DNA of 64,000 bases from an uncultured Dokdonia sp. (GTDB lineage: Bacteria > Bacteroidota > Bacteroidia > Flavobacteriales > Flavobacteriaceae), in contig CANNDF010000004.1 in the NCBI GenBank assembly GCA_947503305.1, positions 124,001 through 188,000 on the forward strand, read 5' to 3'. The position numbers and the translations under genes were made by a program. The notes beneath the pieces were generated by a model. The model was not told the DNA's origin. It saw nothing but the letters and a program-made list of their open reading frames with translations, and ran no database searches. This document shows, one piece after another, positions 7,821 through 18,300 of this stretch; positions within the stretch are counted from its first letter, which is position 1, and each line of letters starts with the position of its first letter.

Positions 7821-8978
7821 TTGAGATTTTTAGTAACATATGTATGTCTATTGATGACCTACCCTTTGTTAGGACAAGGTCAATATATAGAACGAATTCC
7901 TGTACCTAATAGTAATGGAGAAACATATGCTATTTATATCCCAGAGGGATATAATGTACAGAAAAAAGGAGCTGTTTTATTTTCTTTTGCTCCCGATGGT
8001 ATAGGGAGAAATGGTATACGTCCATTTAAATCTGAGGCAGATTCAAGACAGATGATTGTAGTTTCCTCCAATGATAGTAAAAATGGTCCTTATGACCTTA
8101 ACTTGAGAATTGCACAACGTCTTTTTAATACTGTGTTATCTAAATATGCTATAGATGATAAACAAATATATCTTGCTGGCTTTTCTGGTGGATCTCGACT
8201 TGCAACAGCTATAGCATCGCTTTCATCAAATATTGCAGGGGTAATAGGTTGTGGGGCTGCTTTTTCTAATGTCTCTGATCACCTCCCTAAAGATCAGCCT
8301 TATACATGGGTAGGGATTATAGGTGATGCAGATTTTAATTATCAAGAAATGCTTGCGGCAAAAAATTACTTAACAGGACTTAATTTTACTCATGCATTAC
8401 AGATTTTTTCTGGAAGTCATCAGTGGCCTCCAGAAGAAGAAGTTGCAGCGGCATTCCGATTTATGGATTTAGAACGACATAAAAATGGAGAAGATATGCT
8501 TTCGCGAAAGCGTATAGAAAACCATTTTAATGAAGATTGTCATCGACTGTCCCAATTTTATGAAAAAAATGATCTGATCAAAACTGCATTTACATATTCT
8601 CAAATGATTAATGGATATGAACAAGTGCGTATGGTAGATTCTTTGCGTGTAGAGCATAATAATCTGATTACATCTGATGCCTATATGAAGCAATATGCCC
8701 AAACGGAGAAGGCATTGAATACAGAGTTGGCTATTAAACGACGGTTAGAATTACGTTTTCACTCAGATTATAGAGAACCCAATCGTGCAAACTGGAAGGC
8801 TTGGAAAAAAGAAATCAAAGCCTTAAAAGAACCATCAGATATTCCTGCAATCACCCAGATGCATAAACGATTATTGTTTTATGTATACATACTAGGGTAT
8901 AGTAGCCAGAATCCTAATGTAACCAAGACAACAACTTCTCAACAAGCATTTTGTAAACAATTAAGACAGCTACTTTAG
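7821..8978 (+). CDS. Secreted alpha/beta hydrolase (TTG start)
   Basis: A 385-residue secreted protein with an alpha/beta-hydrolase core in its first 210 residues: nucleophile in GFSGGSR (about residue 120), an acidic residue in GIIGDADFN and a His in SGSHQWP. This resembles the poly-/feruloyl-esterase and peptidase-like hydrolases. The remaining 170 residues are helical and unassigned. The start must be TTG 7821-7823: the next Met in frame leaves no room for a signal peptide, and MRFLVTYVCLLMTYPLLGQ is a clear one. Palindrome copy 2 lies in frame at residues 226-230, encoding LSRKR, at the junction between the hydrolase core and the helical tail. Confidence 0.75.
   Translation: MRFLVTYVCLLMTYPLLGQGQYIERIPVPNSNGETYAIYIPEGYNVQKKGAVLFSFAPDGIGRNGIRPFKSEADSRQMIVVSSNDSKNGPYDLNLRIAQRLFNTVLSKYAIDDKQIYLAGFSGGSRLATAIASLSSNIAGVIGCGAAFSNVSDHLPKDQPYTWVGIIGDADFNYQEMLAAKNYLTGLNFTHALQIFSGSHQWPPEEEVAAAFRFMDLERHKNGEDMLSRKRIENHFNEDCHRLSQFYEKNDLIKTAFTYSQMINGYEQVRMVDSLRVEHNNLITSDAYMKQYAQTEKALNTELAIKRRLELRFHSDYREPNRANWKAWKKEIKALKEPSDIPAITQMHKRLLFYVYILGYSSQNPNVTKTTTSQQAFCKQLRQLL
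8498..8511. repeat. 14-bp palindrome GCTTTCGCGAAAGC, copy 2
   Basis: Perfect copy inside the hydrolase gene 7821-8978. Read in frame as LSRKR, in a charged stretch after the hydrolase core. Confidence 0.97.
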
Positions 8979-8993
8979 TACACTATTGTATCC

Positions 8994-9014
8994 ATAGGTT
9001 TTCATAAAACCTAT
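8994..9014 (+). terminator. Weak hairpin after the hydrolase gene
   Basis: Nine-base-pair perfect stem (ataggtttt / aaaacctat) with a three-base loop, 16 bases after the stop codon. The downstream T-run is interrupted, so termination may be inefficient. Confidence 0.4.
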
Positions 9015-9164
9015 ATTATCTACTTTTACGACTCCTTTTCTGCTTAGTCTAAAATATGCATCTCTTTACTATCATTATTATAAATAGTAGAAATGTCTGG
9101 ATCTATGTAACTAATTAAATTTTAAGACGTCATAGAGTGTACTATCAATTCATAAATCAAACAA

Positions 9165-10811
9165 ATGAAATCAATCAAAAAACAAATCTTATTTCTTTTA
9201 CTACTCTTTCTTCTCTTTACTATAGGAGTAAATGGACAATCCTTAGAAAACCGTGTCGATGCAATTTTGGAGGCTGTATATGCTCCAGATACTCCTGGAG
9301 TTACGGCCCTTATTGCAAAAAATGGAAATGTATTATATCGTAAAGCATTTGGGAAATCAAATTTAGAACTGGATATAGATATGATCCCTGAAAATGTTTT
9401 TGAGATAGGATCTATTACCAAACAGTTTACAGCTGTTGCTATTTTAATGTTAGAAGAACAAGGGAATTTAAATACGAGTGATAAGCTTTCGAAGTATATT
9501 TCTGACTATCCTAAAGGAGATCAAGTAACCATTCATCATTTACTTAATCACACATCGGGTATTAAGAGTTATACAAGTATGCCAGACTTTAGGACGCAAG
9601 CCCGTACAGATATGGAGCCTATAACGCTTATTAATTTTTTTAAAAACGAACCTTATGATTTTGAGCCAGGCACAGAATATAAATACAATAACTCTGCTTA
9701 TATAGTTTTGGGGTACATTATTGAAGAGGTTTCTGGGATGCCATATGCTGACTTTATTGAACAAAAAATATTTACGCCTCTAGGGATGGAAACTGCTACG
9801 TATGGTAGCCATTCCAAATTGATAAAAAACCGTGCATCGGGTTATCAACCTTTACAAGGAGGATATAAAAATGCAGATTATCTCAGTATGACATTACCTT
9901 ATGCAGCTGGGTCTCTTATGGCAAGTGTCGATGATATGCTGGTATGGCAACAGGCTATTCATAACAATACACTTATAACTAAAGAAAGTAAGCAAAAAGC
10001 TTTTACTAGCGGGATTTTGATCAATGGGAAACCTATTCACTATGGATATGGATGGCGTATTGATGAAATACAAGGAGTACCCACTATAGAACATGGCGGG
10101 GGTATTTTTGGGTATACTACTTATGGACTTTATATACCTAGTGAAGATATATATGCAGTCGTATTGCATAATGCCAATGGAAGGACAAGCCCTACGGATG
10201 TTACCATAAAAATAGCAGCAGAAGCTCTTAATAAATCATACATTAACCCTCAAAAAGTTACACTCTCTGATGCGCAATTAAAAAAATGGACTGGCACTTA
10301 TACTTTTGAAGATGATGCAGTACGTCATGTTACCTACGAAAATGGACATTTATATAGCAAAAGAGAAGGGAGCGAGAAATTTAAGATTTTTCCTATTTCC
10401 GATAATGAATTTGGTTTTGAAAATTCTTTTTCAAGATACACTTTTGCGAAAGCAAAAGGAAAACGAACTGCAACCTTTAGCAGTCGTATTCAAAAGTCTA
10501 AAGGTGTAGAAAGTGATGCCAAAGCACCAAAGGCTAAGGTCGCTATCGAAGTAGCACCAGACATATTACGTCAGTACGAAGGCGTGTATGAATTGCAGCC
10601 AGGGTTTGCGGTTACCATATCGGTAAAAGAAGATAAGATATATGCTATGGCTACAGGACAGCCTGAATTTGAAATATTTCCGGAAGTAGAGGATACTTTT
10701 TTCTTAAAAGTAGTCCCTGCTAAGTTGGTATTTGGTCGTACTGATAACGGAGCTGTAATTGAAGTGACACTCCATCAAGGAGGGCAGCAATTAAAAGGAA
10801 TCAAAAAGTAA
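9165..10811 (+). CDS. Secreted serine hydrolase, beta-lactamase/class C esterase type
   Basis: A 548-residue protein with a signal peptide ending near GVNGQ (residue 25). The beta-lactamase fold (about 35-350) has the SxxK motif at SITK (Ser83, Lys86), YNN at 174-176 and an HGGG motif near residue 300, as in class C beta-lactamases, D-alanyl-D-alanine carboxypeptidases and EstB-type esterases. Residues about 365-548 contain two beta-rich repeats (each with W/Y-x-G-x-Y and KFKIFP or EFEIFP), a common C-terminal extension in this family. Without substrate data the activity cannot be assigned further. A degraded palindrome (ttttgcgaaagc) sits near residue 427. Confidence 0.88.
   Translation: MKSIKKQILFLLLLFLLFTIGVNGQSLENRVDAILEAVYAPDTPGVTALIAKNGNVLYRKAFGKSNLELDIDMIPENVFEIGSITKQFTAVAILMLEEQGNLNTSDKLSKYISDYPKGDQVTIHHLLNHTSGIKSYTSMPDFRTQARTDMEPITLINFFKNEPYDFEPGTEYKYNNSAYIVLGYIIEEVSGMPYADFIEQKIFTPLGMETATYGSHSKLIKNRASGYQPLQGGYKNADYLSMTLPYAAGSLMASVDDMLVWQQAIHNNTLITKESKQKAFTSGILINGKPIHYGYGWRIDEIQGVPTIEHGGGIFGYTTYGLYIPSEDIYAVVLHNANGRTSPTDVTIKIAAEALNKSYINPQKVTLSDAQLKKWTGTYTFEDDAVRHVTYENGHLYSKREGSEKFKIFPISDNEFGFENSFSRYTFAKAKGKRTATFSSRIQKSKGVESDAKAPKAKVAIEVAPDILRQYEGVYELQPGFAVTISVKEDKIYAMATGQPEFEIFPEVEDTFFLKVVPAKLVFGRTDNGAVIEVTLHQGGQQLKGIKK
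10441..10454. repeat. Degenerate palindrome-like site (cttttgcgaaagca)
   Basis: In the beta-lactamase-type gene the sequence cttttgcgaaagc differs from the palindrome core by one base (T for C), keeping the FAKA reading. It may be a decayed copy, or chance in a Lys/Ala-rich stretch. Confidence 0.35.
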
Positions 10812-10827
10812 TTCCAATAGGATATAA

Positions 10828-10857
10828 AAAAGCCCGAATCAATGATTCGGGCTTTTC
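10828..10857. terminator. Bidirectional terminator hairpin
   Basis: Arms aaagcccgaat and attcgggcttt around caatg; runs of A and T on either side. Serves the convergent serine-hydrolase and acyl-CoA-ligase genes. Confidence 0.85.
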
Positions 10858-10883
10858 TTTTTTAGCTATGGAGGCTATAATGA

Positions 10884-12659
10884 TTATGCGGTATGTCCAT
10901 AAATATCATTATAAAGGTCTTTATAAATCTCTTTGATGATTTTACGCTTTAGCTTCATAGTAGGAGTTAAGTGTCCATCTTCTACGGTCCAAGGATTAGG
11001 TGTAAGTCGGAATTGTTTTACTTTTTCCCATTTGGCAAATGTTTCATTGGCTTCATCTACCTCTTTTTGATAGCGTTTTTGTACACGTTCATGTGTAACA
11101 AGCTCATTGTGATCTGAATAGGAAATATTTTTCTTATCTGCCCATTCTGTCAAAAATTCAAAATTAGGTTGAATGATTGCTCCTGGCATTTTTTCTCCAT
11201 CACCTACAACCATAATTTGCTCTATAAATCGAGATTGTTTAAAGCGATTTTCCAGTAATTGTGGAGCGACATACTTACCTCCAGAAGTTTTAAACATTTC
11301 TTTTTTACGATCTGTAATTTTTAAGAATCCATCACCGTCTATTTCTCCGATATCACCTGTATGGAAATATCCATTTTTAAGTACTTCGTTAGTTTTTTCT
11401 GGGTCTTTATAATAACCCATCATTACATTAGGGCCTTTTACAAGAATCTCTCCATCTTGGGCAATTTTTACTTCTACACCTGGAAGTAATTTTCCAACAG
11501 TTCCTATTCGGAATCCTCCTTCTCTCATATCATTTACAGAGCATACAGGCGAAGTTTCTGTAAGTCCATATCCTTCCATAATACCCATTTCTGCTGCATT
11601 AAATACACGAGCAAGGCGAGGTTGTAAAGCTGCACTTCCAGAGGCTATTAATTTAAGATTCCCTCCCAGACCTTCTTTCCATTTTGAGAAAATAAGTTTA
11701 CGAGCTAGACCTAATTTCTTTTCATACCACCAGCCATTTTGACCATATGGCTCATATTGTAACCCTAAATCTACAGCCCAAAAAAATAGCTTCTTTTTGA
11801 TACCAGTAAGATCGGCACCTTTTGCTATAATCTTGTCATATACCTTCTCTAATAATCTAGGTACCGCAGTCATAACAATTGGTTTTACTTCTTTTAAGTT
11901 ATCACTTATTGTTTCTAAAGACTCAGCAAAGTATATGGAAACTCCCATATATTGATATAAGTACATCAACATACGTTCATAGATATGACATACAGGAAGA
12001 AAACTTAAAGCTCTTACATTAGAATCTGGAATTGGAAGCCTTTGCGAACTAGCAAGCGCATTACTAACTATGTTTTGGTGTGATAACATAACTCCTTTAG
12101 GCCTTCCTGTGGTTCCCGAAGTATAAATAAGAGTAGCAAGATCTTTTGTAGTTACGTTTGCTTTTAACTTTTCTACCTCTTCTTGACTGCTATCATCTGC
12201 ACCTAGTTCAAGTACCTTAGACCAATTATCACAGCTTCCTAATTCATCAAAAGAGTATACCCCTTTTAATGATGGTACTTGATCCATAATTGCGGCTACC
12301 TTACCCTGTACTTCTACACAAGAGACAAAACAGTATTTTGATTCAGAATGATTTAGAACATATGCATAATCATCCATAGAAATTGTTGGGTAGATAGGTA
12401 CGTTTTGCGCTCCTAATTGTAGAATCCCTATATCACAAATATTCCATTCGGTTCTATTTGTCATAGAGATAATAGCTACTTTGTCATTAGGTTGTACACC
12501 TAGTTTTAATAATCCACGACTGATAGCGTTTGCTTTGTTAATATATTCTTGTGTTGAGGTCTTTTCCCAAACTCCATTCTTTTTTGTTGCTAGTGCATCT
12601 GGAATGTTATTTTTTTCTAATTGGTAATAGGGAAAATCAAAAAGTCTCGTAATTTCCAT
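10884..12659 (-). CDS. Long-chain fatty-acid--CoA ligase (AMP-forming)
   Basis: A 591-residue AMP-dependent synthetase that activates a fatty acid to acyl-AMP and then acyl-CoA. The motifs are in order: YTSGTTGRPKGVM (phosphate-binding A3), GYGLTETSP (A5), GYFHTGDIGE (A7) and FKTSGGKYVAPQLLEN (the hinge and catalytic-Lys region). The longer frame starts with TTG at 12680; ATG at 12657-12659 (MEITRLFDF) is the better start because it begins the usual N-terminus. The ending LMKLKRKIIKEIYKDLYNDIYG type tail fits bacterial long-chain ligases. Single gene, convergent with its right neighbour and preceded by a terminator. Confidence 0.9.
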   Translation of the reverse strand: MEITRLFDFPYYQLEKNNIPDALATKKNGVWEKTSTQEYINKANAISRGLLKLGVQPNDKVAIISMTNRTEWNICDIGILQLGAQNVPIYPTISMDDYAYVLNHSESKYCFVSCVEVQGKVAAIMDQVPSLKGVYSFDELGSCDNWSKVLELGADDSSQEEVEKLKANVTTKDLATLIYTSGTTGRPKGVMLSHQNIVSNALASSQRLPIPDSNVRALSFLPVCHIYERMLMYLYQYMGVSIYFAESLETISDNLKEVKPIVMTAVPRLLEKVYDKIIAKGADLTGIKKKLFFWAVDLGLQYEPYGQNGWWYEKKLGLARKLIFSKWKEGLGGNLKLIASGSAALQPRLARVFNAAEMGIMEGYGLTETSPVCSVNDMREGGFRIGTVGKLLPGVEVKIAQDGEILVKGPNVMMGYYKDPEKTNEVLKNGYFHTGDIGEIDGDGFLKITDRKKEMFKTSGGKYVAPQLLENRFKQSRFIEQIMVVGDGEKMPGAIIQPNFEFLTEWADKKNISYSDHNELVTHERVQKRYQKEVDEANETFAKWEKVKQFRLTPNPWTVEDGHLTPTMKLKRKIIKEIYKDLYNDIYGHTA

Positions 12660-12815
12660 GTGTATATATTTGCTATGCAAAATATGAAAAATTGATGGTA
12701 TTATTTTGTGATATAGTTAAAATCCTATGGAATATTTATGAAAATATACCAATAAATAGATTTTCAGGACATAAATAGAATAGGATGAGTGTTGTAGGAA
12801 CTTTCTGAGCACATT

Positions 12816-12848
12816 AAAAAAGGCACATTATTTATAATGTGCCTTTTT
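12816..12848. terminator. Bidirectional terminator hairpin
   Basis: Arms aaaaaggcacattat and ataatgtgccttttt around a four-base loop. It lies after the stop of the secreted carboxypeptidase (minus) and before the ligase start. Confidence 0.82.
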
Positions 12849-12873
12849 GAGTAGCTATTTTTTAAAAAATTGA

Positions 12874-15249
12874 CTATTCTTTTATCACTTTAATCGTTTG
12901 AGATATAGAATCCCCTTCAATGCGAACAAAATAAATCCCCCTTGCATATCCGCTATAATCTAGTTGAGTGTTTCCTATATGGGATTCTATACTAGATACT
13001 TGTTGTCCTTGAATATTGTATATCGTAGTCTGATATTGAGAGGCTGTTGTTTGAATGTTAAGTACATCTCTTACTGGATTAGGGAAGAATGTAAAATCCG
13101 TAATCACATTTTCATCAGTAGAGAGGACCTCATCAGTAGCTATATTAAAAATAAGATCGTCAAAATAAAATCCATCACGTGTTACTTGATCATCTGATAC
13201 AAGTTGAAACCTAGCTAGGATTTCTTCTCCTAAATAGTCAGTTAAAGAAATTTCTTCTAGTACCCAATCTAATTGTACCCCATCATACAACGGTTCACCA
13301 GCAGGTTGAATATTTGTCCCTGCTGTGGTAAATTTTCCACATTGAGGAATCCAAGTAGCTCCATTATCAATAGAGACTTCAAATTGAACATAATCCCATG
13401 TGTTTTCTATATCCCATCGAGCATAAAACGCTACAGATGCAAATAGTGCATCACTTAAGTCTATAGTTTCGTCAAGTGTAATTGATGAGTTTTCATCATC
13501 TTGATAGTTTCCTGATGGAGAGTCGGTAATAGAACTAGAAGGTGAAACAAAAGTACTAGATGTAGTGCCCCAATCATTTGTACTAAAATTAGCAGTACTA
13601 CTATTCCCATTATCATTAAAAACCTCCATTGAATTCCCAAAGATCTTTGATACTTCTATAGAGGTATCAAAAGACCCATTATTTATTATTAATTCATAGG
13701 TAAAAATCTCTCCTGATTGGACTTCTGATGATAGGGTATAGGTAATTTGTCCATCTTGATCGTCTAGAATGCCTAACCCAGATATGTTTACAGGAGTTCC
13801 TGCGTCTACTATATTACTAGTAATAGGATTTAAAGAGATTGTAAAATCTCCTGTCCCAGTGATTCCTAATCGTCTTACATTAAAAGTGGCATCTGCTACT
13901 GGGTCTAATGGGTTTAAGTTAACAACGAAAGGAGCAGTATCTTGAAGTGTAGCAAAATTATTTACCATTTTTGCTGCTGTCAGATTTAAAAACATCATTT
14001 CTCTTGAAATATCTTCAATCTGATTAGAAGGAGGATAAAAGGAGTTATTAACCTCAGGAGTAAATGCAAAAATGCTCTCGTGAGTGCCTACAGTACCATA
14101 CATAAAATCATCACTATCTCCAGAAAATGGGGAATCTCTAAGGGAAGTATATCCATTCTGAGAAACAAGTTCTGCACCTATTTGTTGATATAAAGGCTCA
14201 TCAGGAGTAGCTAGATCTGCATATGCAAAAGGTCTATATAATAATCTTCCAAAGGAGTGATTATTTAGTGCGATAACAAAGTTATGTTGTTCTACAAACC
14301 ATTTAATAGCTTGATTTTCTACTTCAGAAAACGCAGAAGGTCCATGATAGACATTCGAATCTGGATCTGGAGATGATCCTGGACCACTCCACGAACCATT
14401 ACTAGGATCACCATTAATATGGTAATCATAGTTACGATTATTATCTACTCCGTTTCCATTTTTTCTGTTCTTACGCCAGAACCCTTGACCATTGACAGGA
14501 TCTAATACTTGATTGTATAAATAGCCATCTGGATTTACTACAGGTACAAAATAGAGCTCTGTATTATTTACAATACTTTGTATTTCTGGATCTGAATCGT
14601 AATTTTCTAATAAATACCACATATAAAAGATAAGCTCGGATAGTGTAGCAAATTCACGAGCATGGTGAATACTAGTATATAAAATTTGTTCTTCCCCTTC
14701 ACTTGAACTATTAGGATTATCACTTATTTTAACCCATTCGATAGCATTTCCACCAATAGATGGTGTCACAGAATTATCTGGCTGCCCTTCTGTTAGAAAG
14801 TCTCCTATAGGGGCTCTTGCTGTAATTAAATCAGGGAACAATGCTTGCATTTGATCCAGCTCATCTAGATATTCTTGGTAAGTCATATACCCTCCTAACG
14901 ATCCTAAGTTAAAGTTTTCAGGAGTAGGGTAGAGCTCTCCGGCATTCTCATCACAAGAAGCATTTCTTACGATAGGTTCTCTGCTTTGACTTAACTCTCT
15001 TGAATCTTCTACAAGAATATCTACTTGGAATCCGTTAATATGTGCGCGTTCTAATTCTGAAACTGAAAAATCGGAAATAATAAAATGATCTTTTTTCTTT
15101 ATTCCATGGTCTACAGGAATATCAAGTTGTGATAATCTAAATAAATCATTTTCTTGATTATAGGATATTTTTGCACGTTGATATCTTTCTTGCGCCATAG
15201 AGGTTGATACAATAGAAAAAGAAAGAATAAAAAGTAAAAAATATTTCAT
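12874..15249 (-). CDS. Secreted M14 zinc carboxypeptidase with T9SS sorting domain
   Basis: A 791-residue secreted metallocarboxypeptidase. After the signal peptide and a pro-region of about 100 residues, the M14 catalytic domain (about 130-440) has zinc ligands in HHAREF (His, Glu) and NNHSF (His), substrate-site NRNYDY, and a catalytic Glu in FTPEVNNSF. A beta-sandwich region follows (about 540-700) with a WDYVQFEVSIDNG segment resembling adhesion-type jelly-roll domains. The last 75 residues are a T9SS type A sorting domain (FFPNPVRDVLNI, IKVIKE), so it should be exported through type IX secretion and cleaved. Role: release of C-terminal residues from peptides outside the cell. Confidence 0.92.
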   Translation of the reverse strand: MKYFLLFILSFSIVSTSMAQERYQRAKISYNQENDLFRLSQLDIPVDHGIKKKDHFIISDFSVSELERAHINGFQVDILVEDSRELSQSREPIVRNASCDENAGELYPTPENFNLGSLGGYMTYQEYLDELDQMQALFPDLITARAPIGDFLTEGQPDNSVTPSIGGNAIEWVKISDNPNSSSEGEEQILYTSIHHAREFATLSELIFYMWYLLENYDSDPEIQSIVNNTELYFVPVVNPDGYLYNQVLDPVNGQGFWRKNRKNGNGVDNNRNYDYHINGDPSNGSWSGPGSSPDPDSNVYHGPSAFSEVENQAIKWFVEQHNFVIALNNHSFGRLLYRPFAYADLATPDEPLYQQIGAELVSQNGYTSLRDSPFSGDSDDFMYGTVGTHESIFAFTPEVNNSFYPPSNQIEDISREMMFLNLTAAKMVNNFATLQDTAPFVVNLNPLDPVADATFNVRRLGITGTGDFTISLNPITSNIVDAGTPVNISGLGILDDQDGQITYTLSSEVQSGEIFTYELIINNGSFDTSIEVSKIFGNSMEVFNDNGNSSTANFSTNDWGTTSSTFVSPSSSITDSPSGNYQDDENSSITLDETIDLSDALFASVAFYARWDIENTWDYVQFEVSIDNGATWIPQCGKFTTAGTNIQPAGEPLYDGVQLDWVLEEISLTDYLGEEILARFQLVSDDQVTRDGFYFDDLIFNIATDEVLSTDENVITDFTFFPNPVRDVLNIQTTASQYQTTIYNIQGQQVSSIESHIGNTQLDYSGYARGIYFVRIEGDSISQTIKVIKE

Positions 15250-15302
15250 GATATGTAGGATTTAGAAACGCTAATATACAAGGATAACTTGAATCGAATT
15301 TA

Positions 15303-15334
15303 ATAAACTGCCTATTTCATAAGAAACAGTTTAT
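15303..15334 (-). other. Inverted repeat between purL and the carboxypeptidase
   Basis: Arms ataaactg and cagtttat with an inner tttc/gaaa pairing. A hairpin but without a T-run, so its function is uncertain; it may be a weak terminator for purL. Confidence 0.3.
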
Positions 15335-15372
15335 CTTTCTAGGACGTTTGTTTTATAAATACATTACAAAAA

Positions 15373-18300
15373 TCAGGCCTTTTTTTCTATCCATTTTCGT
15401 GCATTTTCAAAAGCAGTAATCCATGGAGAAACCTGATCTTTTCTGTTAGAAGGATAATGTGCCCAATTCCATTGAAAAATAGAGCGTTCTATATGAGGCA
15501 TTGTTACGAGATGTCTTCCTGTTTTATCACATAACATTGCTGTATTATAATCTGAACCATTTGGGTTTGCAGGATAGCTATCATAACCATATTTGGCAAC
15601 AATAGAATAATGATCCTCCGGCATAGGAAGGGTAAACTTTCCTTCTCCATGACTTATCCATACTCCTAAGGTAGTCCCAGCAAGTCCAGATAGCATAATG
15701 CTATTGTTTTCTTGAATAGCTACACTTGTAAAATTACTCTCATGTTTATGAGAATCATTATATGTCATTTTAGAAAGTTGTTTATGGTCTGGATTGATCA
15801 GATCTAATTCTAAAAATAATTGACATCCATTACATATGCCCACAGATAAGGTATCTTCTCTTGCAAAAAAGTCTTTGATTACCTTGTTTGCTTTCTCATT
15901 GTATTTAATAGCACCTGCCCATCCTTTTGCAGATCCTAGTACATCACTATTTGAAAATCCTCCTACGGCTCCCAAAAACTGAATGTCCTCTAATGTTTCT
16001 CTTCCAGAAATTAAATCGGTCATATGGACATCTTTTACATCAAAACCTGCAAGGTACATGGCATTTGCCATTTCACGTTCAGAGTTACTCCCTTTCTCTC
16101 TAAGAATAGCCGCTTTTGGTCGTGGAGTACTAACATCTATAGATGGAAGTTTTCCATTAAAACCTTCTGGGAATACATACCGTAAGGGTTGTACCTTATA
16201 ATTGTCATATCTGGTTTTTGCTAGACTTCCTGCAGTTTGTTTACTATCCAATAAATATGAAGTTTTATACCATGTATCTCTTAATGAAGAGATTGTTAAT
16301 CCTAACTCCACGCCATGATTTTTAATTTCCAGTGTATTTGAAGTCGTAACGGTTCCTATCTTAGAATAAGACACTCCATGTGCTAAGAGAATATCTTCGA
16401 CAGATGCATCAGTTGCCTGAAAAACAATACCTGCATTTTCAGAAAAAAGAATTTTAATAAGATCTGCTTCTCCAAGTTCGGAAAGATCCATATGAGCTCC
16501 TAGGTTTGTGTCTGAAAAACACAACTCTAGTAATGTGGTAATAAGACCGCCACTTCCAACGTCATGTCCAGCAAGAATTAAATCTTTTTTGATAAGGAGT
16601 TGTAGGGTATTAAACGCTTTCGCGAAAGCGGAATCATCTACAATAGTAGGCGCATCACTTCCTATAGTATTACATATTTGTGCAAAACTAGACCCTCCTA
16701 ATTTATAGGAATCCTGTGACATATTTATATAATAAATAGCTCCTCCATCTTTTTTGAAAACAGGCTCTACTACCTTAGTAATATCATTACAGCTTGCTGC
16801 TGCCGAGATCACTACTGTCCCAGGTGCAATTACATCTCCATCTGGATATTTTTGTTTCATGGAAAGACTATCTTTCCCAGTAGGAACGTTAATTCCTAAG
16901 TTAATTGCAAAATCAGAAATTGCTTGTACAGCTTTGTATAATCGAGCGTCTTCTCCCTCATTTTTACATGGCCACATCCAGTTTGCAGAGAGGCTTACAG
17001 ATGTTAAATTATCTTTGAGGGGTGCCCATACAATATTTGTCAATGCTTCGGCAATACTATTTTTACTTCCAGCAACTGGGTCTATTAAACCACTTATAGG
17101 TGAATGTCCTATCGAAGTAGCTATACCTTCTGTACTTTTGTAATCCATTGCCATTACTCCTACATTGTTAAGAGGTAGTTGTAGAGGGCCTGCACATTGT
17201 TGTTTTGCTACTCGACCTCCTACACATCGATCTACTTTATTAGTAAGCCAGTCTTTACAAGCAACAGCTTCTAATTGAAGAACTTGATCTAGATATTCAT
17301 GAAAGTTTTCTAATTGATAAGATGGGTTCTTATAGATTCGTGACACCGTCTTATCTTGCATTACTGTTTTTGGAGAACTACCAAACATATCTTCTAAAGC
17401 AAGATTCATGGGGGACTCACCAGTAGATTTGCTTACAAAACAAAATCTATGGTCACCTGTAACATCTCCAACTTCATACATAGGAGATCGTTCACGATCT
17501 GCTATACGTTTAAGCGTGTCTATATGTTTTGGCCCTATAACAAGTCCCATACGTTCCTGAGACTCATTTCCTATAATTTCTTTTGCAGAAAGGGTTTGAT
17601 CACCTACTGGTAGTTTATCTAAATCTATATGACCTCCAGTATCTTCTACTAATTCTGATAAGCAATTCAAATGACCACCCGCACCATGATCGTGTATAGA
17701 TACAATCGGATTTGTATGGCTTTCTACCATACCTCGTATAGCGTTTGCGGCACGTTTTTGCATTTCAGGATTAGAACGTTGGATTGCATTTAATTCTATT
17801 CCAGAACTAAAAGCTCCAGTATCTGCAGAGGAGACTGCGGCTCCACCCATTCCTATACGATAATTTTCTCCTCCTAAAATGACAATCTTATCTCCTTCAT
17901 TTGGTACATCTTTTATTGCTTGATCTTTCTTGCCATATCCTATACCTCCAGCTTGCATGATTACTTTATCATACCCTAATCTGCGTCCTTCTTCCTGATG
18001 CTCAAAAGTAAGAACAGATCCTGCTATAAGTGGTTGCCCAAATTTATTTCCAAAATCAGAAGCCCCATTTGATGCTTTAATCAAAAGGTCAATAGGATTT
18101 TGATATAACCACTTACGTGCTTCCATATTATTTTCCCAAGGGCGTTCTTGTTCTAATCTAGAATAGGGAGTCATATATACTGCTGTTCCAGCAAGAGGTA
18201 AAGAACCTTTCCCTCCAGCAAGACGATCACGAATTTCACCACCAGAACCTGTGGCAGCACCATTAAATGGCTCTACAGTTGTTGGGAAATTATGTGTCTC

